Below are positions 50,458 to 58,864 of a stretch of DNA of 60,036 nucleotides, one piece after another. The notes below the pieces were generated by a model. It made no database searches, was not told where the DNA came from, and was given only the letters and a program-made list of their open reading frames with translations. Origin of the DNA: Vitreoscilla stercoraria DSM 513 (lineage in GTDB: Bacteria; Pseudomonadota; Gammaproteobacteria; Burkholderiales; Neisseriaceae). The stretch is taken from assembly GCF_000382305.1 (NCBI RefSeq), contig NZ_KB908032.1:1-60036 (forward strand), read 5' to 3'. The position numbers and the translations under genes were made by a program. Position 1 is the stretch's first letter. Each line of letters opens with the position of its first letter.

Positions 50458-50775
50458 ATGAGCCAACAAGTTTCTGCTCAATTCATTCTTGCACAAGTCC
50501 ACCATTGGATACACACACCGCAAAATGCCTATTTGGGCAGCAATTATGGTATTGATGTCTACCAATATTTACACAAGCCGATGACCCACCAAATGGCGGA
50601 TGAAATCATTGCCAAAATGCGGGCTGATATTCCTGTTTTGAATGGTGTGGCAGAAGACGGTCTGAATATCCATGCGCGCAATGATGGCTTTGACAGCAAA
50701 ATCATTGTGATTGAGGTGTATGGCTATGCCTTAGAAGTGGACTTGAATCAAATAGGGAGCCAGCACCGTAAATGA
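50458..50775 (+). CDS. Baseplate wedge protein, gpW/gp25 family
   Basis: In this 105-residue protein, QFILAQVHHWIHTPQNAYLGSNYGIDVYQYLHKPMT resembles the entry region of gp25/gpW baseplate proteins, with LNIHARNDGFDSKIIVIEVYGYALEVDL as the beta core. These proteins join the baseplate wedge and start sheath assembly. The stop codon is followed by a perfect hairpin (50775-50799) before the promoter at 50809. Confidence 0.7.
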   Translation: MSQQVSAQFILAQVHHWIHTPQNAYLGSNYGIDVYQYLHKPMTHQMADEIIAKMRADIPVLNGVAEDGLNIHARNDGFDSKIIVIEVYGYALEVDLNQIGSQHRK

Positions 50776-50799
50776 CGAAGTGACTTACAATCACTTCGT
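50775..50799 (+). terminator. Hairpin between gp25-like gene and late promoter 4
   Basis: ACGAAGTGA and TCACTTCGT form a perfect nine-base stem with loop CTTACAA. No T run follows, so it may end transcription weakly or stabilise the upstream mRNA end. Confidence 0.55.
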
Positions 50800-50808
50800 A
50801 TCTACATA

Positions 50809-50872
50809 GGGAACGCCTCGAAAACCACGCTGTTGTGTGTCTGATAATAAGCCTGAATCCATTTTCAGGCTT
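50809..50872 (+). promoter_or_regulatory. Candidate late promoter with hairpin, site 4
   Basis: GGGAACGC (50809-50816), 26 bases, then GATAATAAGCC with TAATAA at 50845-50850; identical to site 1 over eleven bases. The hairpin AAGCCTGAA / TTCAGGCTT (50849-50872) starts in the -10 box and is followed by a T run that runs into the ATG at 50878. There is no separate ribosome site, as at site 1. Confidence 0.65.
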
Positions 50873-50877
50873 TTTTT

Positions 50878-52287
50878 ATGAGCGACGTTTACAGTAAGGA
50901 AGACTTCAAAGAAGCCGCATTGCGCATGTTGGTAGGCAGTGATACCGAATTGGCTGAGCGTGTGGCCATGGGCGATGTGTTTGTGATCGAGCATATCGGT
51001 GCCATGGCGCAAATGCTGGCCATGTTGTCGTCTCAAATTGGCTTAGGTGAAACCGAGTTTTGGACGAAGGCTCGCGATTCGATGGTATTGGCCGATGCTG
51101 CTGCCCGTCAAATCTTTCCTTATGGAACCGCTTCTAAATACCGCTTTGCCATACACAATCCACAAGATGTGGCCACCACCATTCATGCAGGTCGCCGCTT
51201 GCTTGATAATCGCAACCGTACTTGGGTGGTGACCGATGGCGTGGTGGTGCCTGCTAAAAGTCATGCTTATGTTGAAGCGGAGCAATTGGATGAAAACCAT
51301 TTTGTACACACTGTCACCGAGCACGAGTCTTTTTACCAAATCGGCATTCCACAACCTGCTGACAATCAATTTTTATTGAATGTACAAGTCAATGATGGCG
51401 ATGGGGATTTATTTGAGCATGTGGCACGCTTTAACAATGTTCTTCAAGGTCAAAAGGTTTGGCATTTGCATGGCAATGAAGTGATGGATTTGTTTGTTAC
51501 CTTTGGTTTGAAAGACAAATTCGGTTATGTGCCACAAGTGGGTGAACAAATCAAAGTCACATTGCGTTACACCCATGGTGATGTGGTACTCAAACAAGAT
51601 TCAGAGCTGAGCTTGGAATATGTGCAACCAGGTGAAGAGTATTTGAGCATTTATGCCGACATTCAAATTCAGGCCGGTTCTGATGCGCCCAATATCACTG
51701 AATTGCGTGAAATCACTCGTTATCCGTCGATTTACGATGAAAACGCGGTGTATCTGGGCGAATTTCAAGCTCTGATTGAGCGCAAACACAGTCCTTTTGT
51801 CTTTTTATCGGTATGGAATGAGATTCGGGAAGAGCAAGCTCGTGGTGCCAATGTAAACAACATCAACAAGTTGTTTGTTTCTTTCATCAAGTCAGGCATC
51901 AATACCACTGCGATGCAAACCCAAATCAAAAATACCGTATTTATGGCGGATGACAGTTACCAATTGGTGTTTGTCCCTGCGGTAGAACAAGCCATTCACA
52001 TTCAAGTGGCTTTGCAGTTGAAATCCATGTATGACGAGGGCGATGTCAGCCAACAAATCAAATTGTGGTTGTTGAATCAATACGGGCGCGATTCCTTGTG
52101 GGCAAAACGAGGTGGGCAACGTATTAACAACCGCAATACGGTGCGTGAATTGACCAAAGCGATTGCCCAATTTGCTGATGGAGGTAGTGATTTGTCTATG
52201 GTGATTGAACAGCCACAAAATCACTTGCCTGAAGTATTTCAATATGTGAGTGCTGCATCCATCAGCATCACTAATACACCGATCTAG
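50878..52287 (+). CDS. Baseplate protein, gp6/J-like
   Basis: A 469-residue protein with a J/gp6-type beginning (EDFKEAALRMLVGSDTELAERVAMGDVFVIEHIGAMAQMLAMLSSQIGLGETEFWTKARDSMV). It contains FYQIGIPQPADNQFLLNVQVNDGDGDLFEHVARFNNVLQGQ, and ends with VNNINKLFVSFIKSGINTTAMQTQIKNTV and SAASISITNTPI. J-like proteins surround the baseplate hub. It follows the gp25-like gene and begins right after the T run of promoter 4. Good but not certain. Confidence 0.7.
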   Translation: MSDVYSKEDFKEAALRMLVGSDTELAERVAMGDVFVIEHIGAMAQMLAMLSSQIGLGETEFWTKARDSMVLADAAARQIFPYGTASKYRFAIHNPQDVATTIHAGRRLLDNRNRTWVVTDGVVVPAKSHAYVEAEQLDENHFVHTVTEHESFYQIGIPQPADNQFLLNVQVNDGDGDLFEHVARFNNVLQGQKVWHLHGNEVMDLFVTFGLKDKFGYVPQVGEQIKVTLRYTHGDVVLKQDSELSLEYVQPGEEYLSIYADIQIQAGSDAPNITELREITRYPSIYDENAVYLGEFQALIERKHSPFVFLSVWNEIREEQARGANVNNINKLFVSFIKSGINTTAMQTQIKNTVFMADDSYQLVFVPAVEQAIHIQVALQLKSMYDEGDVSQQIKLWLLNQYGRDSLWAKRGGQRINNRNTVRELTKAIAQFADGGSDLSMVIEQPQNHLPEVFQYVSAASISITNTPI

Positions 52288-52289
52288 CC

Positions 52290-53330
52290 ATGAAAGCGCT
52301 GATTCCCTTACAACAATCGCATGAACACGATGCTTTTGAAACCGAACTCAAGCAAGTGTTTGTGGCTTTGTATCAAACGCATTTGGCAGATGCGGCACAA
52401 AACATCAATGTTTATGGTACGCCTTACTTGGGCAACCGTGATTTGCTTCAAAAAAGCTTGGTTGCTGATGGTATCGGTAATTTTGAAGCAGAGAATGTTG
52501 ATTTAAGCGTCCTGAAATATTTGCACATGGCACGTCGTTATCGCAATGGCAAACGAGGCTTGCATTTACTCAATACCTATTTACGTGCGCTTTGGCGAGA
52601 CGATTACAAGGCGTATCAGCTGTATTTTGTTAAAGATGGGGTTTACGCTCAGGACGCTTCTTTGTTTTCACCGACGGACATTGAAGAAATGGGGCGGTCA
52701 GCAGAAGATTTTGTTTTAACGTCACGGGTTCGCATTGAATTGAGTCCTGACTTAACGCCAGTTGATGCAATCCCTAGCGATGTTGCCAATTCATTAGACG
52801 ACACTTTGCCAGCACGTTTGTTCATTCATGACATTGTGGTGCGCCGTGATGTGAATGGCGGTGTGAATATAGGTCAACACAGCGACTTCTTTTCAGTGAC
52901 CAGGGAAACCGTGGTTAAGTTTGAGGTGGAAGAGGCTGTGTATCTGACATCGAAACCTTATCCAACTGATGAATTTGAAGCGCTACAAACCAGTGTGAGT
53001 ATTCAATCGATTGAGATTAAAAATGTGATGGTGGCGCTGGACAATATAGAGCCTGAAGCCATTACAAGTAGCGCCATCATTGAAAGCGCACAGCTTAAAA
53101 ATGTGTTGGTCAGTCAAGAAGCGTCAATAGAAGCCATTACAAGCAGCGCCATCATTCAAAGCGCACAGCTTAAAAATGTGTTGGTTAATCAAGAAGCACC
53201 AATAGAAGCCATTACAAGCAACGCTGCCATTGAAAGTGCGCAACTTAAAAATGTTTTGATTACCAATGATGCTCAGAGCGAGGCATTAAGTTGCAGCATC
53301 TTAATACAAGAATTTCATATAGATAATTAG
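52290..53330 (+). CDS. Baseplate/tail protein with C-terminal 25-residue repeats
   Basis: This 346-residue protein starts two bases after the upstream stop. The N-terminal 180 residues (ALIPLQQSHEHDAFETELKQVFVALYQTHLADAAQNINVYGTPYLG) look like a gpI-type baseplate protein that attaches fibres. From residue 230 five units of about 25 residues begin EAITSSAIIESAQLKNVL or variants. The DNA units repeat every 75 bases at 53055, 53130, 53205 and 53280, with an older unit at 52977. Copy number may vary between strains. Confidence 0.65.
   Translation: MKALIPLQQSHEHDAFETELKQVFVALYQTHLADAAQNINVYGTPYLGNRDLLQKSLVADGIGNFEAENVDLSVLKYLHMARRYRNGKRGLHLLNTYLRALWRDDYKAYQLYFVKDGVYAQDASLFSPTDIEEMGRSAEDFVLTSRVRIELSPDLTPVDAIPSDVANSLDDTLPARLFIHDIVVRRDVNGGVNIGQHSDFFSVTRETVVKFEVEEAVYLTSKPYPTDEFEALQTSVSIQSIEIKNVMVALDNIEPEAITSSAIIESAQLKNVLVSQEASIEAITSSAIIQSAQLKNVLVNQEAPIEAITSNAAIESAQLKNVLITNDAQSEALSCSILIQEFHIDN
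52977..53328 (+). repeat. 75-bp tandem coding repeats
   Basis: Five units, starting at 52977 (78 bases, most diverged), 53055, 53130, 53205 and 53280 (partial). The central two are most alike (GAAGCCATTACAAG, GCGCCATCATT, GCGCACAGCTTAAAAATGTG). The 3-base-multiple period keeps the frame; slipped-strand mispairing could change repeat number. Confidence 0.8.
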
Positions 53331-53342
53331 AAAGGATGATAT

Positions 53343-54302
53343 ATGTCATCAATTCCTGAGTTCTCAGCCAAAGTTGAAATGTGCGGACGTTTTAAATTGG
53401 AAGTGTATAAGCAAAGCACTGGTGAGCTGGTTAAGCAAACCGACTGGTTTAACAACATTGTCTTAAACCAAGGTTTGAATTTGGCTTTTAATAAAAATAT
53501 TTTTTCTGGTGTGGCGGTAGGCACAGGTAACAGCACGCCAGTGGTGACGCAAACCGATTTAGATTCCCGTTTTGCGGCCACTACAACCGCAGTAGGTAGT
53601 GATATTAAAACCATTATTGATGCTGATGTACCGTATGCGTCATTAATTAAGCAATTTCGTTTCAATGCTGGGGTTTTTAACGACCAAGTTTTAACAGAGG
53701 TTGGTATTACAACGAATGAAACAGGCGCATTGCTTTTCAATCGTGCATTGATTTTAGATGCCAATGGTCAACCGTCATCTATTCAAATCAAATCTGATGA
53801 ATATCTTGATGTTAAAGTCGAATTGAGAATGTATGTGTCAAAAACACCAACAACAGGAAGCTTTAATTTAACAGATAAAAATAATCATTTGATTCGCTCT
53901 CATTCATATCAGTGTTTGCCATCTAAAATCAATACATCTATTTTTTATTCACTATCAAGTGGTTTTTCAAGTGGTAACGGCTTTGGCCTACAAGCATATC
54001 CAAATTCAATGTCTACAAATATTTTTACGGGTTATCCAAGCGGTAGTACGATATTTTCGACTTCTAATACCAGCGTAAGTAAAACCTATTTTTCTTATGT
54101 TAATGATAGTTATTCAGTCAGATACCGTTTTATTGTGCCTTTGAGTCTTGGCAATACCGCTGCAATAAAATCATTTTTACTTGAAACTTATATGATTGCA
54201 TTTCAATTTCAATTAGACGAGACCATCCAAAAAACGGCTGATGAAATATTTACTATTTTCTTTTCAGTGTCTTGGGGCAGATATACAGGGGTGGTTGAAT
54301 GA
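53343..54302 (+). CDS. Tail protein A of a tandem paralogous pair
   Basis: A 319-residue protein (MSSIPEFSAKVEMCGRFKLEVYKQSTGELVKQTDWFNNIVLNQGLNLAF). It shares the block VAVGTGNSTPVVTQTDLDSRFAATTT, then FNAGVFNDQVLTEVGI and DEYLDVKVELRMYV, with the next protein. The C-terminal halves differ (repetitive Ser/Thr/Gly stretch here). The conserved N-terminal part is probably the attachment to the tail, and the variable part the binding surface. Function is inferred. Confidence 0.65.
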   Translation: MSSIPEFSAKVEMCGRFKLEVYKQSTGELVKQTDWFNNIVLNQGLNLAFNKNIFSGVAVGTGNSTPVVTQTDLDSRFAATTTAVGSDIKTIIDADVPYASLIKQFRFNAGVFNDQVLTEVGITTNETGALLFNRALILDANGQPSSIQIKSDEYLDVKVELRMYVSKTPTTGSFNLTDKNNHLIRSHSYQCLPSKINTSIFYSLSSGFSSGNGFGLQAYPNSMSTNIFTGYPSGSTIFSTSNTSVSKTYFSYVNDSYSVRYRFIVPLSLGNTAAIKSFLLETYMIAFQFQLDETIQKTADEIFTIFFSVSWGRYTGVVE

Positions 54303-55228
54303 TGAATATTGCGATAGGCGTGCAGGGGCGTTTTCAATTCACCAAGCGCAACGCTGTTACACATGAAGTCACTCAAGAAACCGACTGGATGGACAATATT
54401 GTCTTAAACAGCGGTTTGGATTTAATGGCGGCTGGTAGTTGGTTTGGGGGTATTGCTTTGGGTACAGGAAACAGTACGCCAGTGGTAACGCAAACCGATT
54501 TAGATGCTCGTTTTGCGGCATCTACAACGCAGCAGGGCAGCACTGTTAATGGCGTATCAAGCGAAGTACCTTATTATGGCTTTTCACGCAAAACCTTTCG
54601 CTTTGCCGCTGGTGTCTTCAATAACACCATTTTGTCCGAAGTAGGTATTTTGTCAGGCAACACATCATCGGCAATTATCAATCGTGCATTGATTACCGAT
54701 GCACAAGGCAATCCGACTTCGATTACGATGCTTGCTGATGAATATTTGGATGTGACAGTTGAAGTGCGTGTTTATCCAAACGCTAGCGACCAAGTGGGCA
54801 GTATTGCGATTATGAATCGTGACCAAGTGGCTCAAACCGTCAATTACACAATCAGACCAGCAAATATTAATCAAGCCGCAAGCTACAAAATTGGCACGAA
54901 CATGAGAGCTTCAGTAGGCACGAATGGCAATGCTTTAGCAACGTATAGCGGTGCAATAGGAGCTGCTGAATACATACCAAGCGGTACAAATCGATGGACT
55001 TCAACAGCAAGTGCAATTACGCACAATATAGCATCGTATGTCGGCGGCTCTTTTAAGACTGTACACACTGTGTCACTTCCAGTTGAACAAGGTAATACAA
55101 CATTTTCATCAATGTTGATTTATACGCCTTTGGGCTTGTATCAGATTGGCTTTGATACGCCAATCTCAAAAGTGAATACTCAAACCATGCGCTTTCAATA
55201 TGTTGTGACTTGGGGGCGTAAAACATGA
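54299..55228 (+). CDS. Tail protein B of a tandem paralogous pair
   Basis: A 309-residue protein starting at 54299 or 54302 with an ATGATG and overlapping the upstream stop. It aligns with the preceding protein over residues 20-165: NIVLNSGLDLMAAGSWFGGIALGTGNSTPVVTQTDLDARFAASTT, then FRFAAGVFNNTILSEVGI. The C-terminal half is different (GTNMRASVGTNGNALATYSGAIGAAEY). Duplication with divergence of the tip is typical for receptor-binding units. Confidence 0.65.
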   Translation: MMNIAIGVQGRFQFTKRNAVTHEVTQETDWMDNIVLNSGLDLMAAGSWFGGIALGTGNSTPVVTQTDLDARFAASTTQQGSTVNGVSSEVPYYGFSRKTFRFAAGVFNNTILSEVGILSGNTSSAIINRALITDAQGNPTSITMLADEYLDVTVEVRVYPNASDQVGSIAIMNRDQVAQTVNYTIRPANINQAASYKIGTNMRASVGTNGNALATYSGAIGAAEYIPSGTNRWTSTASAITHNIASYVGGSFKTVHTVSLPVEQGNTTFSSMLIYTPLGLYQIGFDTPISKVNTQTMRFQYVVTWGRKT

Positions 55229-55797
55229 TTCCCAATAATCAGCTTTCTAGCACGCCCATTCCCAATGAATTTTTAACACCCACACGCATGTATCCATTGG
55301 TGGATTATGAATGGGGTGGTGTAGGCATTCGTGATTTGTCACAAGGGCGCAATGGCTATCTGTGGTCAAGTTCATATGTGGACAACAAAATCATTCTTTC
55401 CAACCCATTAGGCTCACATGAGATTTTGACCGTGGCTAATGTGGTGCAATTGAGTTTTGCATTTGACTTGAATATGAATCCATATATTGCTTACAAATTA
55501 CTCAATGGCCAATCGTATTTATATTGGTATGACAGTACGGTCAATGCGGCTGTTACCACACCGTATGGCACAGTTTTATCACCAATGCTGGCCTTGGATG
55601 ATATTAGACCCAATCAAAACGCCAATGCGGATGTGATTTTTGCGTATGTTAGGGATGGAATGGTGTATGTCAGGAATCAGCGTGAGCGTTTTCAAACCGA
55701 GCATCAATTGGGTGTATTTGATGCGATTGTACAAATGGGCATGATGCGAAATTACCGGCTTGGTTTCATCAATGTCAAAGTGAAAAAATATTATTAA
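55225..55797 (+). CDS. Tail-associated hypothetical protein, 190 aa
   Basis: A 190-residue protein (MIPNNQLSSTPIPNEFLTPTRMYPLVDYEWGGVGIRDLSQGRNGYLW) overlapping the preceding gene by four bases. It has repeated beta strands with aromatic residues (YIAYKLLNGQSYLYWYDSTVNAAVTTPYGTVLSPMLALD), like a propeller-like receptor-binding or fibre-tip unit. No family recognised. Confidence 0.6.
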   Translation: MIPNNQLSSTPIPNEFLTPTRMYPLVDYEWGGVGIRDLSQGRNGYLWSSSYVDNKIILSNPLGSHEILTVANVVQLSFAFDLNMNPYIAYKLLNGQSYLYWYDSTVNAAVTTPYGTVLSPMLALDDIRPNQNANADVIFAYVRDGMVYVRNQRERFQTEHQLGVFDAIVQMGMMRNYRLGFINVKVKKYY

Positions 55798-55809
55798 AAA
55801 GGAAACATT

Positions 55810-57009
55810 ATGAGCAATATCGCTGCTGACATTGTAGTTCGTATTACCCATGCCGGTTTGCTGGCTGCATCAAGCAATCCGCCTGATCGCAATGGTTTCC
55901 AAATCCAAATTTACCAAGCTAAGGTTTATGATGGTACTGGTGTATTGCGTGGCACTTATCCAACCACAGGCTATCGTTTGAGCGATGGTACTGTTCGTGT
56001 GAGCGTGATGATAGGCGTGGCCAATGAAGCCACTTTTGATTTGCACCGTATTGATTTAATCGACAAGACCAGTAATGTTGTGTTTGCCCAAGTTCGCCGT
56101 GAAGATAACTCAGTCATCGATGAGATTTTTGGTAAGAAAAAAACCATGCTCAATTATTATTTGAAATTGGGGTTGATTGACGACCAAAATATCAATATCA
56201 CGGTATCGGCAGATGATGAATCAGCAATTACCATGCAATACTTAGATGAACACATTGCAGACAAGGATGCCCACAACCATCCTGATACCATTAATGAAGA
56301 AACCGAAAACACAGTTTACAACGGCTTGCATACCCATAAAATTGGTGTGGCCACCACTGAGGTGAAAGGCATTGTTAAATTGGCCACATTGGCTGAATCA
56401 CGGGATCGTGATAATGAATCAGTGGCCATTACACCAGCCTGTATGGTGGATGCGATTGAGGCGGCTATTGGTGGGATTGATGGCATTGTGGATGCCACAA
56501 CCACACAAAAAGGTGTGGTCAAATTAGCCAATACTGCAGAGGCTAAAGATGCTGACAATGAAGCAGTGGCCATGACGCCCAAACAAGTGGCGGCATTGTT
56601 GGCCAATGTGTTACCAAATGGCTTTGTGATACACCAGGGCATTTACAACATCACTAACGATGCTTTAGGACGGCCACAACCGCAAACTTTTACGGTTAAA
56701 GCAGATTGCAGCAAGGTGTTGATCAGAATGTCAGGCCGCTATGTTCGCAATGCCAACAATGGTGAAACTTCACAAGGTGTGGTGAAACGCATGTTGACGC
56801 AATACAAGCTCAATACGCGCGATGGTGCAGAAATAGACAGCAACTACACCACCATCCATGACATATCCAAATTCATGGGCAGAACCGACCAACAGTGGGA
56901 TGAGTTTTTTTATCATGAAGCAGAGGTCAATAGGGCATTCAAAACAGGGGATGTGATTCAGTTGTATGCTGAAACCTATACGCGCATGGTGATCCAGCTA
57001 GTCAAATAA
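55810..57009 (+). CDS. Tail fibre protein
   Basis: In this 399-residue protein the N-terminal 100 residues (DIVVRITHAGLLAASSNPPDRNGFQIQIYQAKVYDGTGVLRGTYPTTGYRL) resemble the phage tail-collar/gpH-type attachment domain. Residues 175-260 contain two fibre repeats: VATTEVKGIVKLATLAESRDRDNESVAITPACMVDAI and TTTQKGVVKLANTAEAKDADNEAVAMTPKQVAAL. The C-terminal domain is probably the receptor tip. It is followed directly by promoter 5. Confidence 0.8.
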   Translation: MSNIAADIVVRITHAGLLAASSNPPDRNGFQIQIYQAKVYDGTGVLRGTYPTTGYRLSDGTVRVSVMIGVANEATFDLHRIDLIDKTSNVVFAQVRREDNSVIDEIFGKKKTMLNYYLKLGLIDDQNINITVSADDESAITMQYLDEHIADKDAHNHPDTINEETENTVYNGLHTHKIGVATTEVKGIVKLATLAESRDRDNESVAITPACMVDAIEAAIGGIDGIVDATTTQKGVVKLANTAEAKDADNEAVAMTPKQVAALLANVLPNGFVIHQGIYNITNDALGRPQPQTFTVKADCSKVLIRMSGRYVRNANNGETSQGVVKRMLTQYKLNTRDGAEIDSNYTTIHDISKFMGRTDQQWDEFFYHEAEVNRAFKTGDVIQLYAETYTRMVIQLVK

Positions 57010-57018
57010 AACCATATA

Positions 57019-57078
57019 GGGAACGCTTCAAATTCAGTTACCAAGTGACGCCATAATAACCTCAATTAAATTGGGGTT
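57019..57078 (+). promoter_or_regulatory. Candidate late promoter with hairpin, site 5
   Basis: GGGAACGC (57019-57026), 26 bases, then ATAATAACC with TAATAA at 57054-57059. The hairpin AACCTCAA / TTGGGGTT (57058-57078) starts in the -10 box and is followed by a short T run before the ATG at 57084. A one-base shift in spacing relative to sites 1 and 4 is the only difference. Confidence 0.6.
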
Positions 57079-57083
57079 TTTCT

Positions 57084-58583
57084 ATGCCAAGCAAACAATC
57101 CACCATCCTTGACAGCCAAGGCTTGCCGTTCTTAAACACCACTGCTAACGACATCGAGCAATCAGCCAGCCTCAGTGCCATGGGCATTGATGCGGTGTCT
57201 ATCAGTCAGGTGTTGGCTGCTTCTCAAAATCCAGCACGGCAACGCTTCGATATTTACCAATCTTACGCTTACATGATGGGAGACCCCATCATTGCCACAG
57301 CACTCAATTTGCACGTCACCCAATCTTTAGGTGCGCATGAAACCACCAGTGAGGTGTTTTTCATTGAAGCCAATGCCGATGCCACACCTGCAGAAGTGAA
57401 AATCATTGAAGAGTTGCAAGACATCTTGACTGAACAAATCAACCATTCTGCTTACCAATTGAGTTATTTGGCCACCGGTTATGGCGACGCTTATGCGCGC
57501 ATCTATGGTAAAGAAGGCAAGGGTGTGCAGAAAATTCACATCGATGACGTGCTGTTACCGCCTTTGGTGCAGCCGATGGTGTGTGCGGGTGTGGATGCTG
57601 GTTATGTCTTGTCATTGGAAGGCAGTAAAGATGCTGCTTTGACCAATATGCAGTTGGCACGATTTAAAATGCCGCGCATGGGCTTTGTGCCACAGCAAAG
57701 AATGCTTTACAACGCTTGGCAGGCCAATTTGCTCAACGATGATTGGGAAAACCACAAACCATTGCCTGATACCATCGGCGGCTCCTTTTTACAGGACGCT
57801 GAACGCCCATTCTTTTTGCTGCAAAATGCCTTGATGGGTTTGTCATCTAGTCGCATCTTAGATGCGGTGCGTGAAGCCTTGGTCACCATCAACATGGATG
57901 GCATGACCGAAGACCAACAAAAAGAGATGTACAACAATGTATTGGGCATTTTGCAAACATCCAAAGCGCGCGTGGCCTCTGCCATCAAAAACAACCGTCC
58001 CATCACTGAAAAAATCATGCACATATTGCCGGTGCACAGCGACAAACAAATGATGTCGGTGGACAACGGGGCCATGTCAGGGGCAGGCAATGCCATTGGT
58101 TACAGCACCGAAGACGTGATGTTTTACGCCAAAATGCTGGCGGCGGTATTGGGTCATGATTTGTCGATGTTGGGATTTTCAGAAATCTTATCAGGTGGTT
58201 TGGGTGAGGGTGGGTTTTACCGTGTTTCAGCCCAAAGCGCACAGCGTGCCATCATGATCAGACAAGGCTTTACCAACTTTGTGAACCACATCATCGATGT
58301 GCATTGTCAATTGAAATATGGCGGCGTGTTTAAAAAACGCCCTTATGAAATCACCTTTATTGGTGCTCAGTCGGCATTAGAGAAAGAAAAGCAAGACACG
58401 CAAGAGCGTCGCTCGGTTGCCGCTTCGACCGTTTTGCAAGCGTTCACCCAATTGAAAGACGTGGGCTTTGATGAAAAGGCTTCAAGCAACTTCATGCGCC
58501 GTCAAATGAACATGGATGAAGATGATGCACTGATGTATGCACAGGCATTGGCTAATAATTTAGATAAGGGTGAAACGGAGTAA
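57084..58583 (+). CDS. Portal protein (probable)
   Basis: This 499-residue protein shows portal-like elements: QNPARQRFDIYQSYAYMMGDPIIATALNLHVTQSLG, then EVKIIEELQDILTEQINHSAYQLSYLATGYGDAYARIYG, and a helical end (QERRSVAASTVLQAFTQLKDVGFDEKASSNFMRRQMNMDEDDA). Portals form the entry ring of the capsid. It is 34 kb from terminase and 14 kb from the capsid gene, an unusual separation. It is the last phage gene recognised in the window. Confidence 0.72.
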   Translation: MPSKQSTILDSQGLPFLNTTANDIEQSASLSAMGIDAVSISQVLAASQNPARQRFDIYQSYAYMMGDPIIATALNLHVTQSLGAHETTSEVFFIEANADATPAEVKIIEELQDILTEQINHSAYQLSYLATGYGDAYARIYGKEGKGVQKIHIDDVLLPPLVQPMVCAGVDAGYVLSLEGSKDAALTNMQLARFKMPRMGFVPQQRMLYNAWQANLLNDDWENHKPLPDTIGGSFLQDAERPFFLLQNALMGLSSSRILDAVREALVTINMDGMTEDQQKEMYNNVLGILQTSKARVASAIKNNRPITEKIMHILPVHSDKQMMSVDNGAMSGAGNAIGYSTEDVMFYAKMLAAVLGHDLSMLGFSEILSGGLGEGGFYRVSAQSAQRAIMIRQGFTNFVNHIIDVHCQLKYGGVFKKRPYEITFIGAQSALEKEKQDTQERRSVAASTVLQAFTQLKDVGFDEKASSNFMRRQMNMDEDDALMYAQALANNLDKGETE

Positions 58584-58599
58584 ATTAAAAAAGCTAAAT

Positions 58600-58630
58600 A
58601 GGGATATTAATAGTTAATACTGATATCCCT
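58600..58630. terminator. Hairpin after the portal gene
   Basis: AGGGATAT and ATATCCCT pair around a 15-base loop. The arms are short of GC, so this is a weak terminator candidate. Confidence 0.4.
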
Positions 58631-58639
58631 GTGATGCAA

Positions 58640-58864
58640 TTAAGGGGTAGGTTTTTGAAAATCTACTACGGTATAAAGTTCTGGTATGGTGCCATTATTA
58701 CGTTCATTTTTAATTAATGACTTTTTCGTTGGATGCCAACGTTCAATTAAGAGAAGTAATTCTTCAAAACAATGAGAATCTACCTTAATTGTATAAGATT
58801 GCAGCTTTTCATTATTTGGGGAAAAATGGTGTAAAGCAACCATCTCATAACCTAACTTGGTCAT
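58640..58864 (-). CDS. Hypothetical protein, 74 aa
   Basis: A 74-residue minus-strand protein (MTKLGYEMVALHHFSPNNEKLQSYTIKVDSHCFEELLLLIERWHPTKK). It is convergent with the portal gene. No clear ribosome site. It is AT-rich and unlike the structural genes in codon use, so it may be cargo or a host gene. Confidence 0.5.
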   Translation of the reverse strand: MTKLGYEMVALHHFSPNNEKLQSYTIKVDSHCFEELLLLIERWHPTKKSLIKNERNNGTIPELYTVVDFQKPTP

